From Artemia franciscana (lineage: Eukaryota; Arthropoda; Branchiopoda; Anostraca; Artemiidae), in NCBI RefSeq assembly GCF_032884065.1, contig NC_088866.1, positions 58,363,866-58,427,865 on the forward strand: a stretch of 64,000 nt of DNA, given 5' to 3'. How positions within the stretch are numbered: position 1 is the stretch's first letter; each line of letters starts with the position of its first letter. The position numbers and the translations under genes are program-made. Of this stretch, positions 23,405-34,680 are shown in pieces. The notes under the pieces are model-generated. The model was not told the origin of the DNA, made no database searches, and worked only from the letters and a program-made list of their open reading frames with translations.

Positions 23405-24039
23405 GTAGAAATCATTCCCTCAACAGAACAAATTCTGGGCACAGCTACTTTATATATCAGCTAAGAATCAATTTGTAATTAGTGAGAATTCAAGGCTAGG
23501 GGTTATCAGAAGATGGTTGTGACAGAAGGGGTATTCAATGATACTGCAAAGGGGGATTTTAGGTCTAAATTTATCAATTTAAGCATGCTACCGCATTTAT
23601 CCATATGAGCAACTGAAGATTACTTGCATATCTGCACACACAGGGTAGGGGGTTGGTTATCCTGAGATTGGTCACATGACTTTTGCAAAGATTGGTCACA
23701 TGACCTCTGCAAAGGAGTAATTGTAATACGTTTGTAAAATAGTCCTCTGTTTTTATCTGTGTGTATGTATAGGGGGATAGAACTGGGGTTAAGTATGTTC
23801 AGGTAAGGTCAGAATAACAGTAAATTCACTTTACCCCCCCCCCCCAAAAAAAAAAAAATATTGGAATGCTAATGCTAAATTTAAAGAAGTTTTCTTTGAA
23901 ATAAAATAAACATCATATGAGTTGTAAAATACAAGATTATTAAATTTAAAAATAAAGTCTTATTATTCCTTATGCATCCAGGATTTAAACCAATGTCACA
24001 TTGTAAAAGAATTTATTTTGATAAATGTTTATATTTTAG
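23405..24039. other. Upstream flank or intron of mL44
   Basis: Non-coding. A C12A13 run is at about 23836-23860. A TTTATATTTTAG acceptor ends at 24039. No plus-strand ATG exon for mL44 was found here. Confidence 0.4.
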
Positions 24040-24178
24040 GAAATAATCTTGCCATCTCTAGGAGGTGCTATAAACCAATGTATGTTGCACCTTATTTAAG
24101 GGAACTCAGAAGAAGGAAGGATGTTCAGTTAAAGAAATTGGGAGATTTTAGTACACCACGTTCAAAGTATATTGAATG
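24040..24178 (+). CDS. mRpL44: Mitochondrial ribosomal protein mL44, internal exon
   Basis: An acceptor at 24038-24039 and a donor GTAAGG at 24179 bound a 139-nt exon (2 bases + 45 codons + 2 bases). It encodes PYLRELRRRKDVQLKKLGDF and ends YIEW, with the Trp codon split across the intron. The ELRRRK run and the following W-N-x-x-A-E-I match the N-terminal region of animal MRPL44 just before the RNase III-like fold. mL44 is a structural protein of the large mitoribosomal subunit. The upstream exon with start codon and presequence is not on the plus strand nearby. Confidence 0.85.
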
Positions 24179-24479
24179 GTAAGGATGAGTAATTAAATTT
24201 GTGGTTCTTGGTTCTAGGTGAAAGTCCAGGACCTATATCCCTTAAAAAATAGCTTTTTTTGGCAATTCAAATGCTCTTACTCTGTCTATTCCAGTTATTC
24301 TTCTTCTTTAAGGAATTGGTTTGTAGTTTTGAGAAACATGCTCATACAAGAGCAAATTTGTAGGATAGACAGACTGTGGAGGTGTCATAACTGAAAAGGT
24401 GATTTTCTTTAGGATGCATTCTTTCTTCACCCTGTTATTTGAGGATAAACATCTTTTTTTTTAATATTGACCAATGGTT

Positions 24480-24745
24480 TGCATTGTGCAGTTACCAATC
24501 TCCTGATTCAATACCTTCAGCTGGGAATGCAATGTGTGGCTGGGGACAAATCATCCTACACTTCCCATGCTTTTTCCCTAGATTTTTCCAGGTACCCATT
24601 TAGAGCCGGGTTGACTCTGACTGATCTTACAGGGTTATACCATTGACCCCCATTCCAAACCAAAGAACCAGAAACACCAGGACTCAAACCTCTGACCTCA
24701 TGATTTCAAGTCTTTAACACTAACCACTCAGTTAGTGCTATAACA
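24480..24745 (-). repeat. tRNA-Ser-derived SINE
   Basis: On the minus strand the head near 24745-24665 reads like tRNA-Ser: GAGTGGTTAGTGTTAAAGAC, anticodon-loop-like CTTGAAATC (TGA), and a box-B-like GGTTTGAGTCC. The body follows with a segment matching a widespread SINE motif (CCCGGCTCTAAATGGGTACC). Pol III boxes are recognisable but diverged. Confidence 0.7.
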
Positions 24746-25327
24746 AATACTCAGTTATATACAAGGCAACAAATAAATTATAGAAGGAGACAAATTTCTT
24801 CCCTGAGAAAGGTCAAAGATGCTCCCCCCCCTGTATGAACTTCAAAACAACATGGGGTTAAATTCCTGGACTTAGAATTTGATTTTGGTTTGTTTAAATT
24901 TTTGAACCTACAAGAATGGAATTGTAAAATTTTCTTTCCAGATTTCCACATTCAGCAGATGCAATTGTGCTTAAGACTCATATAAAACTTTATAATGAAA
25001 GAGACTGCATTAACTAAGAAAAGACATTCATCTTTATTTAGTTTAAGAAGAGGAAAATTCAAGTTAGTGAAGACTGAAAACAAGCAAAAAGCCTCTAGTA
25101 TCAGAAGAGAATTCACAATAAGAAGGAAAAAAATGGAGTACAAATTGAAAGTTATTTTTAATAATGTGACTCAGTATTTGTGCTGTAATTTGCGTGTAAA
25201 ATTCTTGCAGTTCAAAAGCTCCACAATCTTTTCTGTGGCCTCAATTCACAGAATTTAAGGAGGAAGTGGAGGACAAAAATGTAGTTTTTCAAAATTCTGT
25301 GGGGGGGGGGCTGTTTTTTTTCAATTC

Positions 25328-25396
25328 TTCTAATGCTAGTACAAAAAAGTTAATTTTAATCACTTAAAATTGACTTTTTTGTACTAGCATTAGAAA
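25328..25396. repeat. Long intronic hairpin
   Basis: ttctaatgctagtacaaaaa and its complement ending at 25396 form a perfect outer stem of about 23 bp. The inner gttaattttaa / ttaaaattgac extends it with one mismatch around a short loop. Total stem is about 33 bp. Confidence 0.85.
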
Positions 25397-25680
25397 AAAA
25401 CTTTTTAATAATCTAAAAGGGGGGAATACCCCCATGGGGGCATTTTAGGACTTTCTGAGGACCATAAAGTCCTCCTTTCTGTGTATCTTCCTCTTCATAT
25501 AAAATTGAAAGGCAGTGTTGTCTTCATTGTTACTTGAATACAATCCTGGGTTTTTTGCAGGACCTTGCATGGAAAATGTCGGTTTTATCTGATTTGGGTG
25601 AAGCTGTATTACAGCCACTTCACACAAAACATCTGATCTTGCTGTTTAACATAACAGCTGATCTTGCTGTTTTTTTTCAG

Positions 25681-25938
25681 GAACCTTCAGGCAGAAATTT
25701 ATGCTTTTGGAAAGAGGTTGGGAGAAGAGTTTGATCAGGAATTATTGAAGAGAGCTTTTACACACAAGTCTTACATACAGCAGGAACTGGAGCAACGGAA
25801 ATCCCTTGGTATAGAGGACTCGTCATTGGCTCTTGAAGATAACGAAGAGTTTATCAATAAAGGGGATAGAATTGTATCTGACACAGTGGTCAAATACATC
25901 AAAAATGCGCTTCCCAGAGCTTCAACAGTCTTTCATAA
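25681..25938 (+). CDS. mRpL44: Mitochondrial ribosomal protein mL44, RNase III-like exon
   Basis: Polypyrimidine tract plus CAG acceptor at 25680; donor GTATGA at 25939. The 258-nt exon (1 + 85 codons + 2) completes the split Trp and gives NLQAEIYAFGKRLGEEFDQ then LLKRAFTHKSYIQQE. This is the RNase III-fold opening typical of mL44. Where active RNase III has its metal-binding ERLEFLGD-type signature, this has DNEEFINKGDRIVSDTV, so key acidic positions are altered. That agrees with mL44 being a non-catalytic ribosomal protein. The last codon is split (AA|A, Lys) with the next exon 6.6 kb away. Confidence 0.93.
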
Positions 25939-26960
25939 GTATGAATTTTTTTATTATCTTAAAAGAATTTGTCGTTGTATGAGACTCACCACATAAGAGA
26001 GCATGCTGCACCCTAAAATAATTTGCCGAGTCTCATTCTTTCTGTCTTGTCAGCGGACCATCTCAAAGAAAAATGACCTATTATTGCATTTTCCCAGGGG
26101 ATTAGCTGTCATTAAAAAAGCTGTAGATAATTTCCGGTTTGACTGTGAAACTGGACTGAAAAGACAGTGAATTTTACTTCTCTTTTGTTGGCAAGTTTGT
26201 TAAAGTTGGTGGCACTACAGGAGAATCCATAAGCAGCCAATAAGCCATAAGCATGCACTTTTTTGCCACTCTTTTGATTTTTCAGAACTCCTTAGATCCA
26301 ATCTCAGAGGAAAGGAGGATTTTATATTCATGAAGTTATATGCTGGAATTGGGATGAGGACAGAACTAGAACATTTTTTAAGGGTAAGGGTTCAAATAAA
26401 ATAGAAGATGCATTTTTGCCCAATACCTAGGGGCTATTGACGTTCAGCTTTCAAAGTCAGAGTTAGTTGTAAATTTATTGCCAAAAGACTTGAAGTTTTA
26501 AAATTTGAATTTTTAAGTCAGAATATCAATAGGATTTCTTAGATTTTGAATAAGCTAAAAAAAGAAATAGAAGTTCGAAAAATGATCAGAAACTTCTCAT
26601 ATTCTAGGCCCTGAATACTCCCTGTAAAATTTACAAAAAAACAACAGGTTTTAAAATTTTAATTTTTACCTATATTAAATTTATAAATTGCAATAAATAG
26701 TTCATTGGCCACAGTTCAAACTACGAAAATACATGAGTAAAAAATACTGTTGCGAGTTAAAAAACAAAGAGGCTTAAAAATTTTATTTTTTACATATCTT
26801 AATTTTATAAAATATAATAAATAGTTGATTGGCCACTGTTCAAACTACAAAAAAACACAAACATAAAATACAATCGCTTTTTGGAAATTGTAAAAGATGT
26901 TGCATCCAATGTGTGGCATATTGTCTTATTGTTAGATTAAATAAAAAAAAAAAAAATTTA

Positions 26961-27183
26961 ACTGAAAGTAAGGAGCAAAAGTAAAACTTAAAACGAACAG
27001 AAATTACTTCGTATATGAAAGGGGCTCTTGACGCTAAAGTTTGACTCTTTATCTCAACTCTTCTTTTTAAAACAGTAAAAAACTTTAGCGTAAAGAGCGG
27101 GGCGTTGGTGAGGAAGCAGCTCCTTTCATATACGAAGTAATTTCTGTTCGCTTTAAGTTTTAATTTTGCTCCTTACTTTCAGT
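26961..27183. repeat. R1 palindrome (inverted-repeat arms of about 67 bp)
   Basis: Left arm 26961-27026 (from actgaaagtaaggagcaaaa to cgtatatgaaaggggct) is the near-exact reverse complement of the right arm 27117-27183. The spacer keeps aactttagcgt on one strand and its complement on the other, so pairing may extend inward. The same arms form palindromes elsewhere (58811-59106). Confidence 0.9.
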
Positions 27184-27507
27184 CAAAAAAATTGTTTTTT
27201 TTTATTTAATTTCTGAACGTTTTTCAATCAATGCATTTTTTGATTTTGGCTCTTCGCAGAGGAATAATTAAAACGAAATTTGCATATTTATTTTTTTTTT
27301 GTTTGCTAAATGGCTTTCTCATAATTTTGATTGAATGATTTTGAGAAAAAAGAGCGGGAGAGGAAGCCTAGTTGCCCTCCGATTTTTCGGTTAATTAAGA
27401 TGAAGGCAACTATAACTTTTAATTTTTTACGAATTTTTTTTTTTAGTAAAAGATATACGTAACTTATAAATTAGCTAACGTAAAGAAGTTTTGTATTCTC
27501 ATGTTTT

Positions 27508-27700
27508 TATTACATATATGTGGGGGTTCGCCTCCTCGTCAGTACCTCGCTCTTTACACTAAAGCTTAAATTTTGTCCCAATTCATGAAGAATGACCCCT
27601 GAATCACCAAAGCCGTAAAATAAATAGTTGAAATTACTAAAAATACTTTAGCGTAAAGAGCGGGGTATTAGGAGGAGGTGAGCCCCTCATATGGGTAATA
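27508..27700. repeat. Second R1 palindrome
   Basis: ttacatatatgtgggggttc...cgctctttacactaaag (27508-27565) pairs with ctttagcgtaaagagcgggg...cccctcatatgggtaataa (about 27643-27700). The words are those of the first palindrome's spacer and arms, so the two are related modules in tandem. Confidence 0.75.
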
Positions 27701-27779
27701 ATTTTTGTTCGTTTTAAGTTTTAATTCTGCTCTTTACTTCCAGCTGAAAAAAAACTTTCATATTTCTTTTTTCATTGTT

Positions 27780-28640
27780 TTTTTTTAAATAATGTTAGTA
27801 AATACTGCGCTCCCTTCATGGAAATTTTCTTCCACCATGACAAATTCCTCGATGGAAAGCTCCCCCAGCCAATCCCCCTATTCTCAACCCCTCCCCCCAA
27901 CCAAAAAATCCTACTGAAAACGCCTGCACACTTCCCGATAACCATTACTATATGTAAGCACTGGTCAAAGTTTGTAACTTGTAGCCCCTCCCACGGGGAC
28001 TGCGGGGGAGTAAGTCGTCCCCAAAGACACAGTTATAAGGTTTTTCGACTACGCTGAATAAAATGGCTATCTCAGAATTTTGATCCGTTGACTTTGGGAA
28101 AATAATTAGCGTGGGAGGGGGCCTAGGTGCCCTCCAATTTTTTGGTCACTTAAAAAGGGCACTAGAACTTTTCATTTCCGTTAGAATGAGCCCTCTCGCA
28201 ACATTCTAGGACAACTGGGTCGATACGATCACCCCTGGGAAAAAAAAACAAAAAAACAAATAAACATGCATCCGTGATCTGCCTTCTGGCAAAAAATACT
28301 AAATTCCACATTTTTGTAGATAGGAGCTTGAAACTTCTACAGTAGGGTTTTCTGATACGGTGAATCTGATGGTCTGATTTTCGTTAAGAATTCTATGACT
28401 TTTAGGGGGTGTTTCCCCCTATTTTCTAAAATAATGTAATTTTTCTCAGGCTCGTAACTTTTGATGGTTAAGACTAAACTTGATGAAACTTATATATTTT
28501 AAATCAGCATTAAAATGCCATTCTTTTGATGTAGCTATTGGTATCAAAATTCCATTTTTTAGAGTTTTGATTACTATTGAGCCGGGTCGCTCCTTACTAC
28601 AGTTCGTTTCCACGAACTGTTTGATAGTAGAGGATTCCGT
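27780..28640 (+). repeat. R1 repeat body
   Basis: Non-coding body including tggtcacttaaaaagggcac, acgctgaataaaatggctat and tttagggggtgtttccccc, ending in a small inverted repeat cagttcgtttccacgaactg. The same order is found reversed at 40275-40980 and diverged at 42060-42720, 43900-44660 and 63640-64000. No protein is encoded. Confidence 0.85.
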
Positions 28641-28699
28641 AAAAATGAGCTTATAAGCTCCAGTTACTTAAAAATTTATATCTCCCACTCCAATGTATA

Positions 28700-28860
28700 T
28701 ATGAAGATAGTAGTTCCTGAAGCCGCGCTGAAAACCGATATTGCACCACCAAAGATATTTCAGCGCGCTGCCAACATAAAAGGCATCGGCGTGCCGGTTC
28801 GGCGCCAATACATTCAGAGGTAGTGTGCCGCCGAATATTTCAGCGACGAATTATTTTCTG
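28700..28860. other. GC-rich patch
   Basis: A local GC-rich segment (gccgcgctgaaaaccg, cggcgtgccggttcggcgcc, gtgccgccgaatatttcagcg) with ttcagcg at both ends. A similar patch is at 31035-31130 (gacggcgcgccaccg, ggcggcacgccg). Function unknown. Confidence 0.5.
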
Positions 28861-30221
28861 AAATTACCAAGAGGAAAATGTAAGCCAAAAATCCATTATT
28901 CAATGACACTTTTAGGTTCCCTTCAAAATGTTTTTTAATTTACTCCTTTACTTTGGACTTCAGCTTGTGTTTCACTTGTTTTTCTCATCTTCACTACAAT
29001 ATAATTATTTCTAATCAAAATGAGTTTCAGCTACCCCTGATATTCCTCAAAAATCTTCTTTTTTATAAATATTCTCTTCTATTGGTTAAACAAATATATG
29101 TAAAATCTTCACCAAACTTCTGAGATCACATGCATTGAACCCACCGGCCCATACTATAGCTAACATTGGGAATTTTCTGTTGGGGGGGGGGTCCGGATGG
29201 AAAACGTCTAGACCCATAAACAAGTCACTGGTAGCATAAACAGTGAGATTTTGGGACATACCAACTCCTTATTGTCTAGAATAATTACCGATTATTTAAA
29301 GTCTAATGTTGTTTTCTACTTTCATACAATTTTTTTTTTATCTCCATTGATTTTCACTATCATATTCATTTTAATGCACTCTAAGCTTTTACGCCAAAGT
29401 TAAATTTGTGCATCAATAATTGAAAAAAATCCTGAAAATAAATGTTTTCTTAAGATTTTTTAAAAGAACGCCTTAAATGCCAACATCATCACTTTTGTCC
29501 TTTTCTGCATCCTGTCTTCACTGACATCATCTAATTAAACAGCCTTTTGAGAAATTCACATTTTGTTTGAGATAGCTGATCAACTGACAGATGATCAACT
29601 TGAGATTATAGGCTTTTTTTCAGACTGAGGCTGTTACGTTTATATTTATAGAAAAGTACCCACTTCAAATTATTATTCCTGGCAAATTCCCATATCGCAT
29701 AGTGCTGGAACCCACTGGGCCAGGGCAAAAAAAGTAACAAAATAGAATCGTATTAAAATAAACAGATTTACATTAAAGCCGCCTAGTATTATAATGTAAA
29801 CATAATCTTTTACTTCACTATAAAAATACTTTATAATAATTGGGGAGTAAAAATCCATTTGGCAGCCTAATCATACGCATAGTTTAAGCATATTCCTCCA
29901 GCTGAAGGGATACTAAAAATCAAATCCTCTCTCCATATTAATAGGAAGAACCGCTCATCAGGATTCTGCCATAAAAGCTGCAGATTCGAGAGTTTTCGTA
30001 ACCCTTCCCCCAAAGAAAGGGAATCCACTGACTTAACAAAGTTTTCTTAAATTGCGTTCAATAATGTATTAGCGGATAACCGTCCCTCCTTTTTGTGCTG
30101 ACTGTGTAACTTAAGGATTAGTCGCAAATGTAGCAACGTAGCCTCTAAAACTAGGACGATATGCATATAGCATTTCTAAGTCCCAAGCCAATTAGCTATC
30201 TCCTAATTTTCTGCCAAAGTT

Positions 30222-30490
30222 GGGTCAAAGATAGCACGCCAGTCTTAAAATCACTTGTGCGTGAGGACAAGAGTTCGAATCCTGGTGTCGTAGGTTATTT
30301 TCTTCGGAACGGTGGTCAGTTGTATGAATCTTTATGCTTAGTCCGAGTCGAACCAGGGAGCTTGTGTAAAAGCAAAGGATGGGTGGCCCCCAACCCCCAT
30401 TGCGCTTCCTGGCTGGATGGCCAGGAAACGGATATCAGCATCATCAGTAGGAATTGTCAAGTCCAATACCGCACTCTTTACCTTCACCTT
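30222..30490 (+). repeat. tRNA-Leu-like SINE
   Basis: Head at about 30222-30296 resembles tRNA-Leu(TAA): gcacgccagtcttaaaatca (anticodon region), a variable arm, then agttcgaatcctggtg as box B. A non-tRNA body follows with cggatatcagcatcatcag. The acceptor stem does not close as a real tRNA, so this is a SINE or tRNA pseudogene. Confidence 0.65.
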
Positions 30491-30589
30491 TAATTTTCGC
30501 TGCGATGCCATTAAAGGAAAAACGACGGCAAAATAAGTATAGGCTAGTCAAAGAAGTTTTATATAGGTTGCAAAACCAGGAAATCCTAA

Positions 30590-30675
30590 CATGATGTAAG
30601 ATATATGTTACATATATAACATATAACATAATATCATATATAACATCACAACATATAACATATATCATACATCAG
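30590..30675. repeat. ACATATA-rich tandem tract
   Basis: Degenerate repeats of acatataac / atatcatat, low complexity. Confidence 0.7.
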
Positions 30676-31659
30676 ATTCCATTGTGATTTCCCTTGAGGT
30701 TTCTTGCATCCATGCAAACGATTTTGTTTTAGTTTAAGTTTTGGAACTTAAATTTAGTTCAATTTTAAATTCCCTATTTTTTTCGGATTAATTAAATTTT
30801 CAGGCGGTTTAAGGTTTCAATGTCGATCCTTTGGATTCAAAGAATGTTTGAGAAAAGTTAAGATTGATGTCTCGTTCTTATTTTTTCCGAGGTTTGGTCT
30901 TGGTAACGAGCATGAAAAGGAATTGTGGACCCCAAGAACTATTGCCTAGAAGAAATTCCGAAACGAACTAATACCAATTTAGTTTTTAAAGGTTTAAAAA
31001 ACAAGCAAAACAATTCTAAAAATGGAATAAATGCCGATCAATTGACGGCGCGCCACCGATCAGTTTTTGGCGGCACGCCGCTGACAATTTTTCGGCTTGT
31101 CGCCGCCTAATTTCACATCAGTTCGGCTTCGGGGACTAGAAGATAGTGACTTTTAATGTGACTCAGAGTCAAGAGGAGTTTTTTTTTTATTATTTGTCAT
31201 CGTGAAAATTAGATTGATATTTTATACATGCAAAGCCAGAAGTTGAAGCAACTTTAACAGGTATGGGGTATTCAATTTTCTGTTTTGCTTTTACTCAAAG
31301 TAATTCTTTGTTGAATGATCTAAAGTAGGGAGTTACCACCACTATATTTGTATCTCGTTTTTATTTGTATTTATTTGTTTATTTTGCCCCCCTTCCACTT
31401 TTGTTTAATGTCCCTTTTAATTTTTTTTCTGACTTGTATTTGTTTAAGTTTAGTTTCGTATTTGTTTTAGTTTAGTTTGACCAGTTTTTATCTTTTTAAC
31501 TTTTTAATTGTTTTTTACAGTTTCATTATTGACTAATAAAGGATTATTCCTTTATTAGTCAAAGTTTTAGTGCAACCATATGATTTGTTGGCTTCGAAGT
31601 CTGAATTCGGCCCTTTGTGGGACTGTGATAGAGATTTTTTTTGGAAAAAATACCACAAA

Positions 31660-31850
31660 TAACTCATTGTACCCCCAAGCCACCTGAGGGCGACACACGT
31701 TTCTCCTCCATTCAAATCTATTCCAAACCTCTTTGTCCCCTCTTTTAAAGTCTTAATTGACATTAAATCTTTTTTTATGACCTCATCCCAGCCGATTGAG
31801 GAATGACCTGCTTTTATTTTGGATCTGGATAGATGATAAAAAAACAAAAT
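31660..31850 (-). pseudogene. LINE C-terminal fragment (RTE/CR1-like)
   Basis: Minus strand gives SSIGWDEVIKKDLMSIKTL then LNGGETCVALRWLGG. This is the C-terminal tail of the same LINE family as at 59280-60150 and 63280-63440. Only the tail is present. Confidence 0.75.
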
Positions 31851-32530
31851 ATTTGGCAAAACACCTCATCAAAATACTCTCAAAATACTTATAATAGTAC
31901 CCTTGATGACTAAATATTCTTTTGGTGTTTCTGCAAGGTCTAGAAAAGCCTTTCTTGTTTAAGCCAATAATCATTAATAACAGTCAAAACCTAGCACCTC
32001 TAGTTTTAACCCTAGTGTAAAATTTAAACCCTGTTCTTTGATGTTTTTTCAGTGGTCATCTATGTGGGACACTTGTGTGTTTGTGAAGTGTTTGTGCAGC
32101 TATTCTGCATATTAACTTTTTTTTTAAAAATAAACATTACTTAAATGTGCCATGTTTTTTGGCTCTTAAAATGAGTAAAACTTGTTAACATTTCAGAAGT
32201 GGTTATGTTCCTTTTTCTATCTTGCAAAAATAGTTCGATTTAAAGCCTCTGAACACCAATATTCTTTTGATGTGCCTTCAAGGTGTAGGAAACCTACCTT
32301 TTCTATCAAATAGTTATTAATCGTAAAAAAAAAGTCAAAACCCAGTAGTTATTCCTAAGTTTTTTTTTTTTTTGTTCTCGTGTAAAATTTAAAGCTTTCT
32401 GGTGAACTTTTTTGAATCATATTAGTATCTGTGTGCATATAATCTCTGTGCAGCGCTTGTGTATTACTGAATTATCTGTTCAGTCATCCTGTGTATCGTA
32501 TGTATTATTTTAATGTATTTTTTCTCGCAG

Positions 32531-32615
32531 ATCCCTGGAAACCTATCTCTGTTCAACGGCTACCCTTGCAACAAGTTCAAATTTAATTGGTAGCAAGGAT
32601 ATTATTCTTTCTAAT
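32531..32615 (+). CDS. mRpL44: Mitochondrial ribosomal protein mL44, further exon
   Basis: Acceptor TTTCTCGCAG at 32530, donor GTAAGT at 32616. The 85-nt exon completes the split Lys and encodes SLETYLCSTATLATSSNLIG then SKDIILSN. It matches the mL44 segment after the RNase III-like motif (family pattern YL-ST-TLA--S-NLG--DLILS). It ends in phase 0. The remaining C-terminal part (rest of the RNase III fold and the dsRNA-binding-like domain) should lie downstream, but I found no convincing exon for it before 64000. Confidence 0.85.
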
Positions 32616-32725
32616 GTAAGTAACTTTGGCTTTTTTTTAGTGTAGATGATATAGTATGCTGTGAATTGATTTCATTAATTGAAAAGGGAAAGAAAAAACG
32701 AAAAATTTAGTTTTTTTTTTAATTT

Positions 32726-32985
32726 GTGATTCCGTCCCCAAGAGACTAATCCATTTTGGAAACCTCTTTCCAACCTCAAAAAAGCAAATACAGAGAATCG
32801 TTACTTTTACTAAACTTTACTCGTCAGAAAAACTGAAAGGATGTTGTTACTTAAGTTTGTGATTCCGTCTCCAAGAGACTAATCCAGTTTGGAAACCTCT
32901 TTCCAACCTCAGAAAAGCAAATACAGAGAATCGTTACTTTCACCAAACTTTATTCGTTAGAAAAACTGAAAGGATATTGTAACCA
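32726..32985. repeat. 133-bp tandem duplication
   Basis: gtgattccgtccccaagaga at 32726 and gtgattccgtctccaagaga at 32859 begin two consecutive, over 90% similar units in the intron or flank just after the mL44 exon. Confidence 0.9.
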
Positions 32986-33089
32986 TTCAATATATATAGG
33001 CTAGTAGTAGTGGGCAACTCTGAACTTAGTACCAAGGATAAAAAATCGCAAATGTTTTTAGGTTTTATTTGCACACAAAATATAAATGG

Positions 33090-33315
33090 TTTAGATAAAA
33101 CCATAGCCGGACTATTTTACGTAAAACCATAAAACATAAACCAAACTATACCAAACAATAAACCAATCTATTTTAAATAAAACCATAAAACATAAACCAA
33201 TCTATACCAAACTGTTTTACATGAAGCATAAACTAAACTATACCAATCCATAAACCAAACTATTTTACATAAAACAATCTATACCAAACCATAAACCAAG
33301 CTATTTTAAATAAAA
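33090..33315. repeat. AAACCATAAACC-type minisatellite
   Basis: Repeated words aaaccataaa, ccaaactattttacataa and ccaatctatacc, in irregular units of about 20-55 bp. Confidence 0.8.
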
Positions 33316-33721
33316 AATTATATTAAAAAAAAATACTTTTAGGCTCTATCTTAGGTCTGTTCATATCTGAAAAGCGTGAGTTCTTAAGGCCTTTTTGTTG
33401 TTTCAAAACTACGATTTTTTTTGGCAGTACCTCAACTGCACTAATATTCTTGATCAATTCGCGTGTTACACTAAACCATGAAAAAAATCAACCAAAACTA
33501 ATGAAGTATTTAATTAATTTATTTTGTAATTAACTAAAATTGGTATAAAAAATTTGCCCCTGAAATTCAAACATTAACAATTTGTTGATTCCCAAAGACA
33601 ACTACACCTTCACAGGAAAGGTACATCCTTTTCGGCTGTTTAATACTAAGCATCGGATCTGTTTCTGTTTTTACTTCTGTTTGTGTCTCAACTGTTTCTA
33701 TTTTTACTTCTATTTGCGTCT

Positions 33722-33724
<3 letters not shown>

Positions 33725-33776
<52 letters not shown>
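33725..33776. repeat. Poly-T tract (52 nt)
   Basis: Uninterrupted T52 followed by aagaagaagaag; probably a retroposon tail or simple repeat. Confidence 0.9.
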
Positions 33777-33780
<4 letters not shown>

Positions 33781-34349
33781 AGAAGAAGAAGAACAGAAAG
33801 GAAAAAACAGGTCACCTGCTTTTGATACCTCAAAATTATTGTTCTTCAGACAATTAATTGTTATCAAATGTCATAAAATTGAATATAATTTTTGTAAGGT
33901 CGCAAATTTGGCTAGTACTTGGTCAGGTTCATTTGCCCAGCGGGACCACAGAGTCCCACTTTGAAAATATTTTTTCCTGGTCATTTTTAAAGGTTCTAAT
34001 GAGCATATTCAAGATCAGCATGTCTTTTTGGTCAGGAATCATGGATTTTTCGTCTATTTTTTTCGAAAAACGAGGGCTTGGTCGTTAAAGGGTTAATTTA
34101 CAGCTTTTCAAAAATGATATTCAATTTCATGACATTAGATAACAATTATATGTCTAATGTCACAGGAAAGCTCTACCCTTTTCGGCTCTTTGATACTATG
34201 TATCGTCACAGTTTCAGAACAGAATTTCACCACTGAAGTTTTGGATGATTTTGACTTGATGGGCGCTCCAACGGTCCTCCGTGAGATGCTGTACTATTTG
34301 CCCTGGGCAAATCATAAATTTAATTGAATATTGAGAGGAAAGTTGCAGT

Positions 34350-34680
34350 AAATCGAAATACTCCCTGTCTATTCAAGTTGTCAAAAAGGTGTACCTGAGT
34401 GTGCCTATATTTAGCTCAGGAAATGCCAAGGGTACTAAGTTGAAACCTTTTTGAATAGTAAGGAGGTGGTTAGGCAAAATCAAAAGACAGTGTTGTCGAA
34501 ATGGTTGTCAAAAACGCATATCTTTAATATTTCAAGAGCATTTATGGAAGAATATATATATAAGTTTAAAGATTCAGAGAATGCGAGGGGCATATTGAAC
34601 TTAATCAAAATACAACTATGCACACTCCGTTTATTAAAAGGGAGTATGTTCAATATCTGACAATTGACTGGCTATATGAC
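34350..34680. repeat. Diverged copy of the 1865-2240 repeat
   Basis: Shares gtaaatcgaaatact, aatcaaaagacagt and gaggggcatattgaac with 1865-2240 in the same order. Second hairpin arm lost. Confidence 0.4.

Larger units (their letters stand above)
24179..25680 (+). other. mL44 intron with SINE and hairpin
   Basis: 1502-bp intron, GT...AG, splitting a codon (TG|G). It holds a tRNA-Ser-derived SINE (minus), a G11 run near 25300 and a long hairpin (25328-25396). A short open frame at 24995-25258 is not supported as coding. Confidence 0.7.
25939..32530 (+). other. mL44 large intron (6.6 kb)
   Basis: Phase-consistent intron packed with R1 palindromic repeats (26961-28640), a tRNA-Leu-like SINE, a TA-rich tract and a LINE tail. 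No further exon was seen between its ends. 25940-26960 and 28650-30220 hold no recognised element apart from GC-rich patches. Confidence 0.65.

Noticed and set aside
33567..33857. Open frames over the T52 tract
   Set aside because: Poly-Lys/poly-Phe translations of a homopolymer.
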